The translations under genes were made by a program, and so were the position numbers. From assembly GCA_035294565.1 (NCBI GenBank), contig DATGKR010000198.1, forward strand, positions 1 to 12,966: a DNA stretch of 12,966 nucleotides, written 5' to 3'. The notes beneath the pieces are model-generated. The model was given only the letters and a program-made list of their open reading frames with translations, ran no database searches and was not told where the DNA came from. Source of the DNA: DATGKR01 sp035294565 (lineage in GTDB: Bacteria > Actinomycetota > Acidimicrobiia > Acidimicrobiales > Palsa-688). Positions 6,041 through 12,966 of the stretch are shown piece after piece; position 1 is the first letter of the stretch; the number at the start of each line of letters is the position of its first letter.

Positions 6041-6778
6041 TTAACTTCCCGCGGCAGCGTCGAGGGGGACCGGCTCGGCTTCCGAACCCGGCGCCGAGAG
6101 CCGTCCCCGGTCGCGGCTGGCGTAGCGGCCCACGTACTCCTGTCCGGACAGCCCGGCGATGGCGAGCATCAACTCGTCGGTCCATCGGCGCAGATCCTCG
6201 GCGGTGGCGCCGCCGTCGGCGGCCGTCCCGTCGCCCCCCGCTGGAGGCGGCGGGAAGCGCATGGGGGCGCCCATCCGCACCTCCACCCTGCGGAAGGGCC
6301 GCGGCAGGAGGGCGCCGATCGGCTGCACCGCGGCGGTCCCTAGCTGGGCGACCGGCACCACAGGCGCCCCGCACTGCACGGCTAGGCGGACCGCCCCGGT
6401 GTGGCCCTTGTAGAGGCGCCCGTCCGGCGAACGGGTCCCCTCGGGGTAGATGCCCAGGACGCCTCCCGAGCACAGCACTTCCCTCGCCGCGGCGAGCGCC
6501 CGCTCCGACGCCGATCCGCCATCGCGCTTCAGCGGGATCATGCCCACGGCGCGGAAGAACCAGGCGGTCCTCCAGCTCTCGAAGTACTCGGCCTTGGCCA
6601 CGAAGGTCACCCGACGGGGCACGGCGAGGGGGAGGAAGATGCTGTCTATGAACGACTGGTGATTGGACGCCAGGATCACCGGACCCCGGCGGGGCACGTG
6701 GTGGCGGCCCTCGATCCTCACCCGGTAGAGGATGTGCAGGACCGGTGTGAGGACGATCTTGAGGAGCCAGTAGGCCAA
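6041..6778 (-). CDS. plsC: 1-acyl-sn-glycerol-3-phosphate acyltransferase (PlsC family)
   Basis: This 245-residue membrane-associated acyltransferase is expected to transfer an acyl chain to the sn-2 position of lysophosphatidate to make phosphatidate. The four family motifs are present: NHQSFID (39-45, catalytic His40 and Asp45), GMIPLKRD (79-86), YPEGTRSPDGRLYKGHTG (111-128, with EGTRS) and VVPVAQ. A hydrophobic N-terminal stretch (about 4-18) probably anchors it to the inner face of the membrane. The tail after about residue 185 is Ala/Gly/Pro-rich and probably variable. The start is TTG at 6776-6778, behind a GGGGTG sequence that overlaps the alaC stop codon. Only four bases separate it from alaC, so the two are probably translationally coupled. 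Paralogues of this family acylate other lipids, so lysophosphatidate is the default substrate rather than a proven one. With glpK nearby it suggests glycerophospholipid supply. Confidence 0.9.
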   Translation of the reverse strand: MAYWLLKIVLTPVLHILYRVRIEGRHHVPRRGPVILASNHQSFIDSIFLPLAVPRRVTFVAKAEYFESWRTAWFFRAVGMIPLKRDGGSASERALAAAREVLCSGGVLGIYPEGTRSPDGRLYKGHTGAVRLAVQCGAPVVPVAQLGTAAVQPIGALLPRPFRRVEVRMGAPMRFPPPPAGGDGTAADGGATAEDLRRWTDELMLAIAGLSGQEYVGRYASRDRGRLSAPGSEAEPVPLDAAAGS

Positions 6779-6782
6779 ACGC

Positions 6783-7958
6783 TCACCCCAGCTTGGTTAG
6801 GGCCCTTCGCATGTTCCGGACCGCTTGATGGATTCGCTGCTCGTTCTCTATGAGGGCGAAGCGGACAAAGCCCTCCCCTCCCATGCCGAACCCTACACCC
6901 GGGGAGGTGGCCACCTCGGCTTCGGTCACGAGGAACTTGGCGAACTCCAGCGAGCCCATCTCCACGTAGGGCTCGGGGATGGGTGCCCAGACGAACATCG
7001 TCCCCCGGGGCCGAACCACCGGCCAGCCGATGCGCGCCAGGCCGTCGCAGAGGGCGTTGCGGCGCGAGTGGTAGATCTCGTTGACCTCTTTCGGGTAGTC
7101 GGGGGCCTCGTTGAGCGCGACGATCGACGCGATCTGGATCGGTTGGAACGTCCCGTAGTCGAGATAGCTCTTCAGCTTGGTGAGCGCCCCCACCATTTCG
7201 GGGTTGCCGACCAGGAAGGCCACCCTCCAGCCGGCCATGGAGAAGCTCTTGGTGAGCGTGTATAGCTCGACCGCGACGTCCTTGGCGCCGGGGACCTGCA
7301 GCACCGAGGGTGGCTGGTAGCCGTCGAAGGACGTGTCCGAGTAGGCGAAGTCATGCACGAGAAGCACGTCGTGGTCGCGGGCGAAAGCGACGAGCCGCTC
7401 CATCCAGGCGAGATCGACACACTCGGTCGTCGGGTTGTGGGGGAAGGAGAAGACGATCACCCGGGGCCGGGGCCAGGTCGACTCCCAGCTGTCCATGAGG
7501 TTGGCGAAAAAGTCCTGGTCGGGCCCGAGGCGGACCTGCTGGACGTCGGCGCCGGCGAACAGCGGCGCGTATATGTGGATCGGGTAGCTGGGGGTGGGCA
7601 CCAGAGCCGTGTCCCCAGGGCCGACCAGGGTCCACATGAGGTGGGAGAGGCCTTCTTTGGCGCCTATGGTCGTCACCACCTCGGTGTCGGGATCGAGCTC
7701 GACGCCGAAGCGGCGAAGGTAGAGGTTCGAGACCGCCAGGCGGAGCTTGGGGATGCCCCGCGAAGACGAGTAGCGGTGGTTGCGCGGGTTGCGAGCGGCC
7801 TCGGCCAGCTTCTCCACGGCGACATCCGGGCTGGGGATGTCGGGGTTGCCGAAACCCATGTCGACCACGTCCCGCCCCCCACGGCGGGCCTGGTCGCGCA
7901 GGTCGTTGATGATGGCGAACACGTAGGGCGGCAGCCCGTTGATCCGGCGGAATTCCAC
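6783..7958 (-). CDS. alaC: PLP-dependent alanine aminotransferase (AlaC type, class I/II)
   Basis: This 391-residue fold-type I aminotransferase closely resembles Escherichia coli AlaC, as I remember that sequence, along its whole length: RINGLPPYVF near the N-terminus, SRGIPKLR (66-73), SYPIHIY (124-130) and RFALIEN (366-372). Lys237 in TLTKSFSMAGWR is the expected PLP lysine, with Asn175 (NPTTEC), Asp203 and Tyr206 as cofactor contacts and Arg366 for the substrate carboxylate. AlaC makes alanine from pyruvate and glutamate; LL-diaminopimelate aminotransferase is a related alternative that I consider less likely. The start is GTG at 7956-7958. No Shine-Dalgarno sequence precedes it, but TAACCT lies exactly six bases upstream, the spacing of a leaderless transcript. 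The ROK kinase gene ends 13 bases upstream and plsC starts four bases downstream. Confidence 0.92.
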   Translation of the reverse strand: MEFRRINGLPPYVFAIINDLRDQARRGGRDVVDMGFGNPDIPSPDVAVEKLAEAARNPRNHRYSSSRGIPKLRLAVSNLYLRRFGVELDPDTEVVTTIGAKEGLSHLMWTLVGPGDTALVPTPSYPIHIYAPLFAGADVQQVRLGPDQDFFANLMDSWESTWPRPRVIVFSFPHNPTTECVDLAWMERLVAFARDHDVLLVHDFAYSDTSFDGYQPPSVLQVPGAKDVAVELYTLTKSFSMAGWRVAFLVGNPEMVGALTKLKSYLDYGTFQPIQIASIVALNEAPDYPKEVNEIYHSRRNALCDGLARIGWPVVRPRGTMFVWAPIPEPYVEMGSLEFAKFLVTEAEVATSPGVGFGMGGEGFVRFALIENEQRIHQAVRNMRRALTKLG

Positions 7959-7964
7959 GTGACG

Positions 7965-7970
7965 AGGTTA
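7965..7970 (-). promoter_or_regulatory. possible -10 (TAACCT) for a leaderless alaC transcript
   Basis: TAACCT on the minus strand is followed by six bases and then the alaC GTG, the geometry seen for leaderless mRNAs in actinobacteria. It lies directly after the TAA stop of the ROK gene. No -35 is obvious. If real, alaC-plsC could be transcribed separately from the upstream genes. Confidence 0.3.
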
Positions 7971-7971
7971 G

Positions 7972-8955
7972 TTACCCGCCCGGCTCCCGTCCGGCCGTTT
8001 CCGCGAGCAGGGCCGCGCCCACCGCGCCGGCCCGAGCCCCGAGCCGCGCGGCGACGATCGCCACCTCGCGCCGCAGGCTCGCCGCCTCGACGAGCTGGGC
8101 GAAGGCGCACCGGGCGGGGGCGAGCAGGAGCTCCCCGGCGTCGACGAGGCCGCCGCCGACGACTATCGCCTCGGGGTCGAAGGCGTTCGCCAGGTTCGCC
8201 AGGCCCGCGGCGACCCACCAGGCGAAGCGTTCCATCACCGCCATCGCGTCGCCGTCGCCGGCGGCGGCCGCGGCGGTCACGTCATCGCCGCGCAGCGTCG
8301 AGGGGTCTCCCCCGGCCGCCCTCAACAGGCCGGGGGCCGCGCCGGATGCGGCAGCCTCCTGAGCGAGGGCGGCGAGACCCGACCCGGAGGCGTAGCGTTC
8401 CCAGCACCCCCTGCGGCCGCAGCCGCAGAGCGGGCCGTCCGGGTCGACGAGCATGTGGCCGAATTCCCCGGCGAAGTTGTTGGCGCCCTCCACCAGGGTC
8501 CCTCCGGTCACCAGGCCTCCTCCAATGCCCGTCCCCAGCGTGACCATGAGCATGTGCCGGTAGCCTCTGCCGGCCCCCAGTCGGTGCTCCGCCCAGCAGG
8601 CGGCGGTCGCGTCGTTGCCGATCCAAACCCGGTGGCCGTCCCCGGATAGAGCGGCGCCCAGTTCCGCTCCGGCCGCGTCGGGCAGGTTCGGCGCGAACAA
8701 CAGGGTGCCGTCGCCCCCCACCAGACCGGGGACACCGACACCGACGGCGCACGGCTGGCCGCCGCCCAGCTCGGCGACGACCCGGCGGGTCGCGGCGACC
8801 AGATCCGAGGCGGTGAGCGGACTGGGACACTGCAGCTCGGCGGCGACCTCCGCGCCCGGGCCGAGCCGGAGCGCGGCGAGCTTGGTGCCGCCCACGTCGA
8901 CGCCCACCGCCGGGAGCACACCGGCCCCGGCCGCGGGCCGCTCAGCCGCCGACAC
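7972..8955 (-). CDS. ROK-family sugar kinase, probably glucokinase
   Basis: This 327-residue cytosolic kinase belongs to the ROK family. Visible marks are DVGGTK (20-25, phosphate binding), GNDATAACWAE (113-123, Asp115 as catalytic base), LGTGIGGG (140-147), the sugar-binding EFGH (164-167), and the zinc motif CGCGRRGCWE (177-186: Cys177, Cys179, Cys184 with His167). There is no N-terminal helix-turn-helix, so it is a kinase and not a ROK repressor. Glucose is the most likely substrate, but mannose, N-acetylglucosamine or fructose cannot be excluded. The first usable start is GTG 8953-8955, which overlaps the dehydrogenase gene upstream by 14 bases. A second GTG at 8917-8919 would remove 12 residues before the first strand and cannot be ruled out; neither has a clear Shine-Dalgarno sequence. 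Confidence 0.9.
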   Translation of the reverse strand: MSAAERPAAGAGVLPAVGVDVGGTKLAALRLGPGAEVAAELQCPSPLTASDLVAATRRVVAELGGGQPCAVGVGVPGLVGGDGTLLFAPNLPDAAGAELGAALSGDGHRVWIGNDATAACWAEHRLGAGRGYRHMLMVTLGTGIGGGLVTGGTLVEGANNFAGEFGHMLVDPDGPLCGCGRRGCWERYASGSGLAALAQEAAASGAAPGLLRAAGGDPSTLRGDDVTAAAAAGDGDAMAVMERFAWWVAAGLANLANAFDPEAIVVGGGLVDAGELLLAPARCAFAQLVEAASLRREVAIVAARLGARAGAVGAALLAETAGREPGG

Positions 8956-9724
8956 GGGCGAGGAGGCGGCGCATGCCGTCCAGCCACCGGTCCCGGTCGG
9001 CCACCTTCGACTGCTCGTAGCGGGCCACCTCGGGGTGCGGCAGGACGAGGAACCTCCCGGCGCGCATCGCCTCCACCACGGCGTCGGCCACCTCCTCGGG
9101 CTCGATGATCCTCCCGCTGGCGGTCAACTCCGCCTCCCCGCTGGAGCCAGTGGACGACACCATCGGTGTGCGGACACCCTGGGGGCAAAGGCAGTGGAAC
9201 TGCACGCCCGAGCCGCCGAAGTTGACGGCCAGCCACTCGGCGATGGCCACGGAGGCATGCTTGGTGACGGTGTAGGGCGCCGACTGCATCATCATGAGCA
9301 GCCCGGCGGCCGACGCGGTGATCACCATCGCCCCCCTCCCGCGGTCCACCATTGCGGGCAGCACGGCACGGGCGGCGTGGACGTGGGCCATCGCGTGGAC
9401 CCGCCACGAGGCCTCCCACGCGTCGTCCTCGCCGAGGCCGCCGCCGGTCGCGATCCCGGCGTTGGAGCAGTACACGTCGATGGGCCCGAGGCGCCCTTCG
9501 ACCTCCTCCACCATGGCGCGCACGGCCGCCCGGTCCCCCACGTCGGCGCCGAGGCCGATCGCACCGGGTATGGCGCCGGCGGCCTCCTCGGCGGCACGTG
9601 CGTCGAGGTCGACGACGGCCACCCGGCAGCCCTCGAGGGCGAGCTTCGACGACAGGGCGCGGCCGATCCCCCCCGCTCCGCCGGTGACAACCGCTACCGC
9701 GTCACGCAACTCCAGATCACTCAT
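8942..9724 (-). CDS. short-chain dehydrogenase/reductase (classical SDR)
   Basis: This 260-residue classical SDR has a Rossmann NAD(P) motif TGGAGGIG (14-21), Asp39 after the second strand (VAVVDLDA), which favours NAD(H), SNAG (87-90), catalytic Ser138 in ITASAAG, and the YTVTK pair Tyr151/Lys155. The usual catalytic Asn of helix 4 appears to be His110 (WRVHAMAHVHAA); I have the impression that some actinobacterial SDR groups share this change. The substrate is unknown. I chose the ATG at 9722-9724 because it overlaps the TGA of the upstream methyltransferase gene as ATGA; a GTG three codons earlier is also open. It overlaps the following ROK gene by 14 bases. The neighbours do not point to one pathway. 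Confidence 0.92.
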   Translation of the reverse strand: MSDLELRDAVAVVTGGAGGIGRALSSKLALEGCRVAVVDLDARAAEEAAGAIPGAIGLGADVGDRAAVRAMVEEVEGRLGPIDVYCSNAGIATGGGLGEDDAWEASWRVHAMAHVHAARAVLPAMVDRGRGAMVITASAAGLLMMMQSAPYTVTKHASVAIAEWLAVNFGGSGVQFHCLCPQGVRTPMVSSTGSSGEAELTASGRIIEPEEVADAVVEAMRAGRFLVLPHPEVARYEQSKVADRDRWLDGMRRLLARVGG

Positions 9725-10512
9725 GCCGGCCACCCTACGACCCCGAGATGGTGGAGGGCTATGGCCGCGGCGGTGGCGACGTTGATCGAGTCGACTTCAG
9801 CGGCCATCGGGATGCGCACCGCCTCGTCGGCGAGCGACAACGCCCCCGCCGACAGGCCGTCGGCCTCCGAGCCGACCATCACCGCGGTCGGCTCGTCCGT
9901 TCTCTGCAGGTCGGCGAGCGTCCGCCCTGCCCCCGGGGAGAGCGCCACGAGGCGGACCCCGGCGGCCTTCAGCTGCCCCAGGCCCCCAGGCCACGGCTGC
10001 ACCCGCGCGAAGGGCAGGCGCAGCACCTGACCGAGCGAAACCCGGACAGATCGGCGGTACAGAGGCTCGGCGCAGCGGGGGTCGAGGAGGACGGCGCCGG
10101 CGCCGAACGCCGCCGCGTTGCGGAACAGGGCGCCCACGTTCTCGTGGTCGTTGACGGCTTCGGCGACGAGCATCAGGCGGGCTCCGGCGACCGCCTCTAG
10201 AGGGCGGCGGGGCGGGGGAACGGGGGCCAGGGCGAGAAGCCCGCGGTGCACGTTGAAACCGGCCACCGCCGAGAGCACGCGGGGCGTGGCCACCAAGACG
10301 TCCGCGCCGGCGGCAAGCGCCGCTGTCACCAGGTCCGCCACTTTGTCCGCCTTGGTATCCGACAGCAGTACCGACACAATAGGCCAACGGGAGCGGAGAG
10401 CCACCCGGACCGCCCGCTCGCCCTCCACGACGAACGTGCCCGGCGAGCGGCGGGAGGGGTCGGTCAGGTTCCTGTACCCCTCCAGGCGGGGGTCACCCGG
10501 ATCGACGATCAG
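9721..10512 (-). CDS. SpoU/TrmH-family RNA 2'-O-methyltransferase, probable CTG start
   Basis: This SAM-dependent SPOUT enzyme methylates a ribose 2'-O in rRNA or tRNA; the target nucleotide is unknown. Numbered from the CTG, motif 1 is NVGALFRNAAAFGA (125-138, Asn125 and Arg131), motif 2 is VMVGSEADGLS (211-221, Glu216) and motif 3 is SINVATAAAIALHH (242-255), which form the trefoil-knot SAM site. The N-terminal substrate-binding domain should begin like DPRLEGYRNLTDPS and TFVVEGERAV. The first ATG/GTG/TTG in frame is GTG 10426-10428, which would delete that part. The CTG at 10510-10512 restores it, gives 263 residues, and overlaps the TGA of the upstream gene as CTGA, parallel to the ATGA at the other end of this gene. 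No Shine-Dalgarno sequence is seen, so initiation may depend on coupling. The family call is firm and the start is inference. Confidence 0.9.
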   Translation of the reverse strand: MIVDPGDPRLEGYRNLTDPSRRSPGTFVVEGERAVRVALRSRWPIVSVLLSDTKADKVADLVTAALAAGADVLVATPRVLSAVAGFNVHRGLLALAPVPPPRRPLEAVAGARLMLVAEAVNDHENVGALFRNAAAFGAGAVLLDPRCAEPLYRRSVRVSLGQVLRLPFARVQPWPGGLGQLKAAGVRLVALSPGAGRTLADLQRTDEPTAVMVGSEADGLSAGALSLADEAVRIPMAAEVDSINVATAAAIALHHLGVVGWPA

Positions 10513-10976
10513 GGCTCGGAAGTCGCTGCGCGTCCCGGCTCCGATTCGACGAACGCCTTCAGCTCGCGAAGGGCGGTTCCCATGATCCTCCCCTCGGCCC
10601 GACGCTTGACGAAGCCGGGCAGCGGGACCTTGAGATCGACGACCAGCCGGTACACGATCTCGGTGTCACCCGCCCCGGTCGGGATCAGCTCGTAGGAGCC
10701 GTCGAGGCGCCGCGTCAGGTCCCCGTCGGTCTGCACCCACGAGAGCATTCGCGGGGCGCCCGAGTAGTCGTAGCGCAGGGTGTAGGAGGTGCTGCGGCCG
10801 AACGCCGCGGCACGGAAGGTGACCAGGTGAGGGCGCCCCTCGACGTCGCGTTCTGCGACGTTCACCTCCTTGATGTCCGCCGCCCACTGCGGGTAGCGCT
10901 CGAAGTCTGTGAGCACCGCGTAGCAGTCCTCCGGAGAGCCCCGGATGACCATCCTCTCGGCGACCTGCTCCTCCAC
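10509..10976 (-). CDS. SRPBCC-superfamily protein (polyketide cyclase/COQ10-like START domain)
   Basis: This single-domain protein of 155 residues has a helix-grip fold pattern. VIRGSPEDCYAVLTDFERYP (about 10-29) is the typical first strand and helix, PQWAADIKEV follows, and the last part (LPGFVKRRAEGRIMGTAL, about 118-135) fits the long C-terminal helix that lines the ligand cavity. Members bind lipids, quinones or polyketides, or act as cyclases or dehydratases. Nothing in the sequence tells which applies here, and it should not be called an enzyme without evidence. The GTG start at 10974-10976 is supported by a perfect AAGGAGGT nine bases upstream, the strongest ribosome-binding site in the directon. 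It lies 33 bases after the glycosyltransferase gene, and its stop overlaps the start of the SpoU gene. Confidence 0.85.
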   Translation of the reverse strand: MEEQVAERMVIRGSPEDCYAVLTDFERYPQWAADIKEVNVAERDVEGRPHLVTFRAAAFGRSTSYTLRYDYSGAPRMLSWVQTDGDLTRRLDGSYELIPTGAGDTEIVYRLVVDLKVPLPGFVKRRAEGRIMGTALRELKAFVESEPGRAATSEP

Positions 10977-11009
10977 GGGCGACTACCTCCTTCGGGCCTC
11001 GCGTGCAAC

Positions 11010-12158
11010 CTAGCGGGCGGACACCGACGGGTGCGCGAGGGTGTCGAGAGCGTCGGCGAGCCGGACGGAGAGCACCCCGTAGGAGTACTCGCTCACCGCC
11101 CGGCGGCGTGCCGCGGCGCCCATCCTGGCGGCGAGCGCCGGGTCCGAGAGCAGCCGGTCGAGGGATTCTGCGACAAGCCGGGCATCGTCGGGACGGGACA
11201 CCACCAAGCCCGTCTCGCCGTCGAGCACCGCCTCGGCGGCCCCGCCGCTGTCGCCGGCGACCGAGGGCACGCCGGCCGCGGCGGCCTCGAGGAACACGAT
11301 GCCGAAGCCCTCCTGCTCGAGGCCGGCCCACCTCGACCGGCAGCACAAGGCGAACACGTCGGCACAGCCGTAGAGCGCCGGCAGGTCGCCGCCCGGCACA
11401 CGGCCGAGGAACCGCACTGGAGCCCCGGAGCGACGCGCCAGGCGCTCCAACCTGGGGCGGTCCCGGCCGCTGCCCGCGATCACCACGTTGAGACCCGGGT
11501 GACGGCCCGACGCCGCCAGCTGCGATGCGGCGTCGATGAGCGTGTCCATCCCCTTGCGGGGCACCAGGCGGCTCACGCTCAGGACCAGGGGCGCCCCCAC
11601 GGGGAGGCCGAAACGGGCACGGGCACTGGCCCGCTCGATCGCCGGGAGCGGCGCGAAACGGGCGGTGTCCACACCTGGCGGCACCTGCACCACCCTCGGC
11701 AGCCGCGGCTCGGCCCGGCGGGCCTCCGCTTCGGGGTACCTGCCGGCCGACACGACCAGCGATGCCTTTCTCAGCACCCGGGCGAGCGCCCTACGTGCGG
11801 CGGGAAGGCGCGCGGGGAAGGTCACCTCGGCGCCGTGGAGTACGACGGCGTAGGGAAGACCGAGCTCGGGCCCGAGGAGACCGAGGGGCACGGCGGGGTC
11901 GATGACCACCCCCTCGGCTCCGACCTCGGCGGCGAGCCGGCGGACCCGGCGGGTCATGACGGGGCTGGGGAGCAGAACCGGCTCAGGTGTGCGGACCACC
12001 CTGAACGCCTGGCGACGGTCGAAGTCTGCGGCGTCGGCATAAGGGCTCGTCAGCACGGTGACCTCCTCCGCCGGCAGCCGACGCCATAGCTCCCAGAGGT
12101 AGGACTGGATGCCGCCGATCTTCGGCGGGAAGTCGTTTGTGACGAGGAGGTGCCTCAC
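11010..12158 (-). CDS. GT4-family glycosyltransferase, PimB-like mannosyltransferase
   Basis: This 382-residue GT-B fold enzyme starts with RHLLVTNDFPPKIGGIQSYL, very like the N-terminus of mycobacterial PimB', the GDP-mannose-dependent transferase that adds the second mannose to phosphatidylinositol mannoside. It has the acceptor-side GGIQ loop (15-18), HG (108-109), PPGVDTARF (160-168), SRLVPRKG (196-203, with Arg197 and Lys202 for the nucleotide-sugar phosphate), and the EX7E motif Glu283/Glu291 within EGFGIVFLE. GNSGG-like GDSGGAAEAV (302-311) follows. It probably works at the inner face of the membrane. The donor and acceptor are inferred from resemblance only. The frame is open far upstream through queG, but homology begins at the GTG 12156-12158, which overlaps the queG stop as GTGA, so that start is well supported. 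Confidence 0.9.
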   Translation of the reverse strand: MRHLLVTNDFPPKIGGIQSYLWELWRRLPAEEVTVLTSPYADAADFDRRQAFRVVRTPEPVLLPSPVMTRRVRRLAAEVGAEGVVIDPAVPLGLLGPELGLPYAVVLHGAEVTFPARLPAARRALARVLRKASLVVSAGRYPEAEARRAEPRLPRVVQVPPGVDTARFAPLPAIERASARARFGLPVGAPLVLSVSRLVPRKGMDTLIDAASQLAASGRHPGLNVVIAGSGRDRPRLERLARRSGAPVRFLGRVPGGDLPALYGCADVFALCCRSRWAGLEQEGFGIVFLEAAAAGVPSVAGDSGGAAEAVLDGETGLVVSRPDDARLVAESLDRLLSDPALAARMGAAARRRAVSEYSYGVLSVRLADALDTLAHPSVSAR

Positions 12159-12966
12159 CGCGAGAGCTCTGCTTGCACCAGGGGGTTGTCGTCGCCGGCG
12201 AGCTCGACGAGCAGGTCGGCGCGGCCGAGCCGGCGGGCGGCCCAGACGGCGTGGGCGCGGATCAGCGGATCGCTGTCCTCCAGGGCGCGGCCGAGCGCGG
12301 CGGCGACGACCGGATCGTCGCCGCGGCCGATGTTGCCGAGGACCACGAGGGCGTTGCGTCGCACGTAGCGCATCTCGCGCCCGGGTATGTACCAGCGTCC
12401 GACCATCTCTTCCAGCTCCTCGTCGTCGGCGTCGAGGATCGCCAGGAGAGGTATCGAGGGCTGCGAGTCCTCTTCGGCGGGGAGCCCGCCCGAGCGCCGC
12501 GCCCCTGGGGGGGGCTCGACGCTCCGAAAGGCGACGGTCCGCTCGGCGCGGCGGTTGGCGGGGCAACGCTCCTGGCACTCGTCGCAGCCGTAGATCCGGT
12601 CGCCGAGCGCCTCCCGGTGCTCGACGGGGAACACCCCCGGCGCCTGGAGGAGCCAGGCGAGGCACCGGCGGGCGTCCAGACGTCCGGGGGCCACGAGCGC
12701 CCCGGTCGGGCAGTCGACCAGGCAGCGACGGCACGACCCGCAGCCGTCGGGCACCGGCGAAGGCGGTTCGGCGGGCGCGATCGGCGCGTCGGTGAGCACG
12801 GAACCGAGGACGAACCACGACCCGGCGCCGGGCAGCAGCACGTTGGAGTTCTTGCCGTACCACCCGAGACCAGCGCGAACGGCGGCGGCGCGATCGACGA
12901 GCGCGTTGTCGTCGACGAGCACCTTGGCGTGCCAGCCTTCGTCGACGAGCCTCGCCGCGACCACCC
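12155..12966 (-). CDS. queG: epoxyqueuosine reductase QueG, N-terminus outside window
   Basis: This is the C-terminal 270 residues of the cobalamin- and iron-sulfur-dependent enzyme that reduces epoxyqueuosine to queuosine at the tRNA wobble position, the last step of queuosine synthesis. From the visible fragment: VLVDDNALVDRAAA with the conserved Asp of the active-site loop, GLGWYGKNSN (33-42), the two [4Fe-4S] cysteine sets CGSCRRCLVDCPTGAL (75-90) and CDECQERCPAN (127-137), then a HEAT-like repeat tail with VRRNALVVLGNIG and a matching second repeat, expected to bind the tRNA. The canonical CPWN appears here as CPAN. The frame runs off the right edge with no start; roughly the first 80-110 residues are missing, judging by normal length. 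It is the first gene of the visible directon and overlaps the glycosyltransferase gene by four bases. Confidence 0.95.
   Translation of the reverse strand, partial: VVAARLVDEGWHAKVLVDDNALVDRAAAVRAGLGWYGKNSNVLLPGAGSWFVLGSVLTDAPIAPAEPPSPVPDGCGSCRRCLVDCPTGALVAPGRLDARRCLAWLLQAPGVFPVEHREALGDRIYGCDECQERCPANRRAERTVAFRSVEPPPGARRSGGLPAEEDSQPSIPLLAILDADDEELEEMVGRWYIPGREMRYVRRNALVVLGNIGRGDDPVVAAALGRALEDSDPLIRAHAVWAARRLGRADLLVELAGDDNPLVQAELSR

Noticed and set aside
5982..6473. ACT-domain gene extended upstream to 397 residues
   Set aside because: The added part is a shadow of plsC on the same strand in another frame and runs through the intergenic hairpin.
12159..12863. Glycosyltransferase gene extended to give 617 residues
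   Set aside because: The upstream part is an out-of-frame reading of queG rich in Arg and Pro; PimB-like homology begins exactly at the GTG of the GTGA overlap.
1..12966. Mobile elements, CRISPR arrays, tRNA or rRNA genes
   Set aside because: No terminal repeats, transposase or integrase motifs, regularly spaced repeats or cloverleaf-like sequence were seen on reading both strands; this was by eye and not by a search program.

Overview
The window is very GC-rich DNA, with third codon positions almost always G or C, and genes packed tightly on the minus strand. GTG and TTG starts are common, several -10-like TANNNT hexamers sit a few bases before start codons, and there is a PimB-like GT4 glycosyltransferase, an HATPase_c anti-sigma-type protein and an actinobacterial-type QueG. 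This points to a member of the Actinomycetota. An Acidimicrobiia-like lineage is my best guess from gene style, but it is inference and not demonstrated. No insertion sequence, prophage, CRISPR array, tRNA or rRNA is visible. This looks like a chromosomal housekeeping region.

Layout. (1) 1-366, minus: the 5' part of an RsbW-like ATP-binding protein gene, cut by the window edge. (2) 487-3291, minus: nrdJ, the adenosylcobalamin-dependent class II ribonucleotide reductase, followed by a stem-loop. (3) 3292-3837: a 546-base divergent intergenic region. It holds a good sigma-70-type promoter for nrdJ, two NrdR-like boxes 41 bases apart (one over the predicted transcription start), an inverted pair of DnaA-box-like sequences, and two hairpins before glpK. 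(4) 3838-5304, plus: glpK, glycerol kinase, the only clear plus-strand gene. (5) 5280-12966, minus, convergent with glpK and overlapping it by 25 bases: a nine-gene directon. In transcription order it is queG (5' end missing) > pimB-like mannosyltransferase > SRPBCC/cyclase-like protein > SpoU/TrmH-type RNA 2'-O-methyltransferase > short-chain dehydrogenase > ROK sugar kinase > alaC-type alanine aminotransferase > plsC-type acyltransferase > ACT-domain protein. Most junctions overlap (GTGA, CTGA, ATGA, 14 bases) or are separated by 4 to 33 bases. A hairpin lies between the last two genes.

Functions. Three genes touch the glycerol-to-phosphatidate-to-phosphatidylinositol-mannoside axis: GlpK makes glycerol-3-phosphate, PlsC makes phosphatidate, and the PimB-like enzyme mannosylates a lipid. 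The ROK kinase and AlaC serve central sugar and amino-acid metabolism. NrdJ and QueG are both cobalamin enzymes, so the organism must make or import B12.

I found no evidence of an undescribed defence or mobile system. The points most worth a second look are the nrdJ control region, the apparent CTG start of the SpoU methyltransferase (a GTG start 28 codons later would remove conserved N-terminal sequence), and the ACT protein with its divergent C-terminal half.
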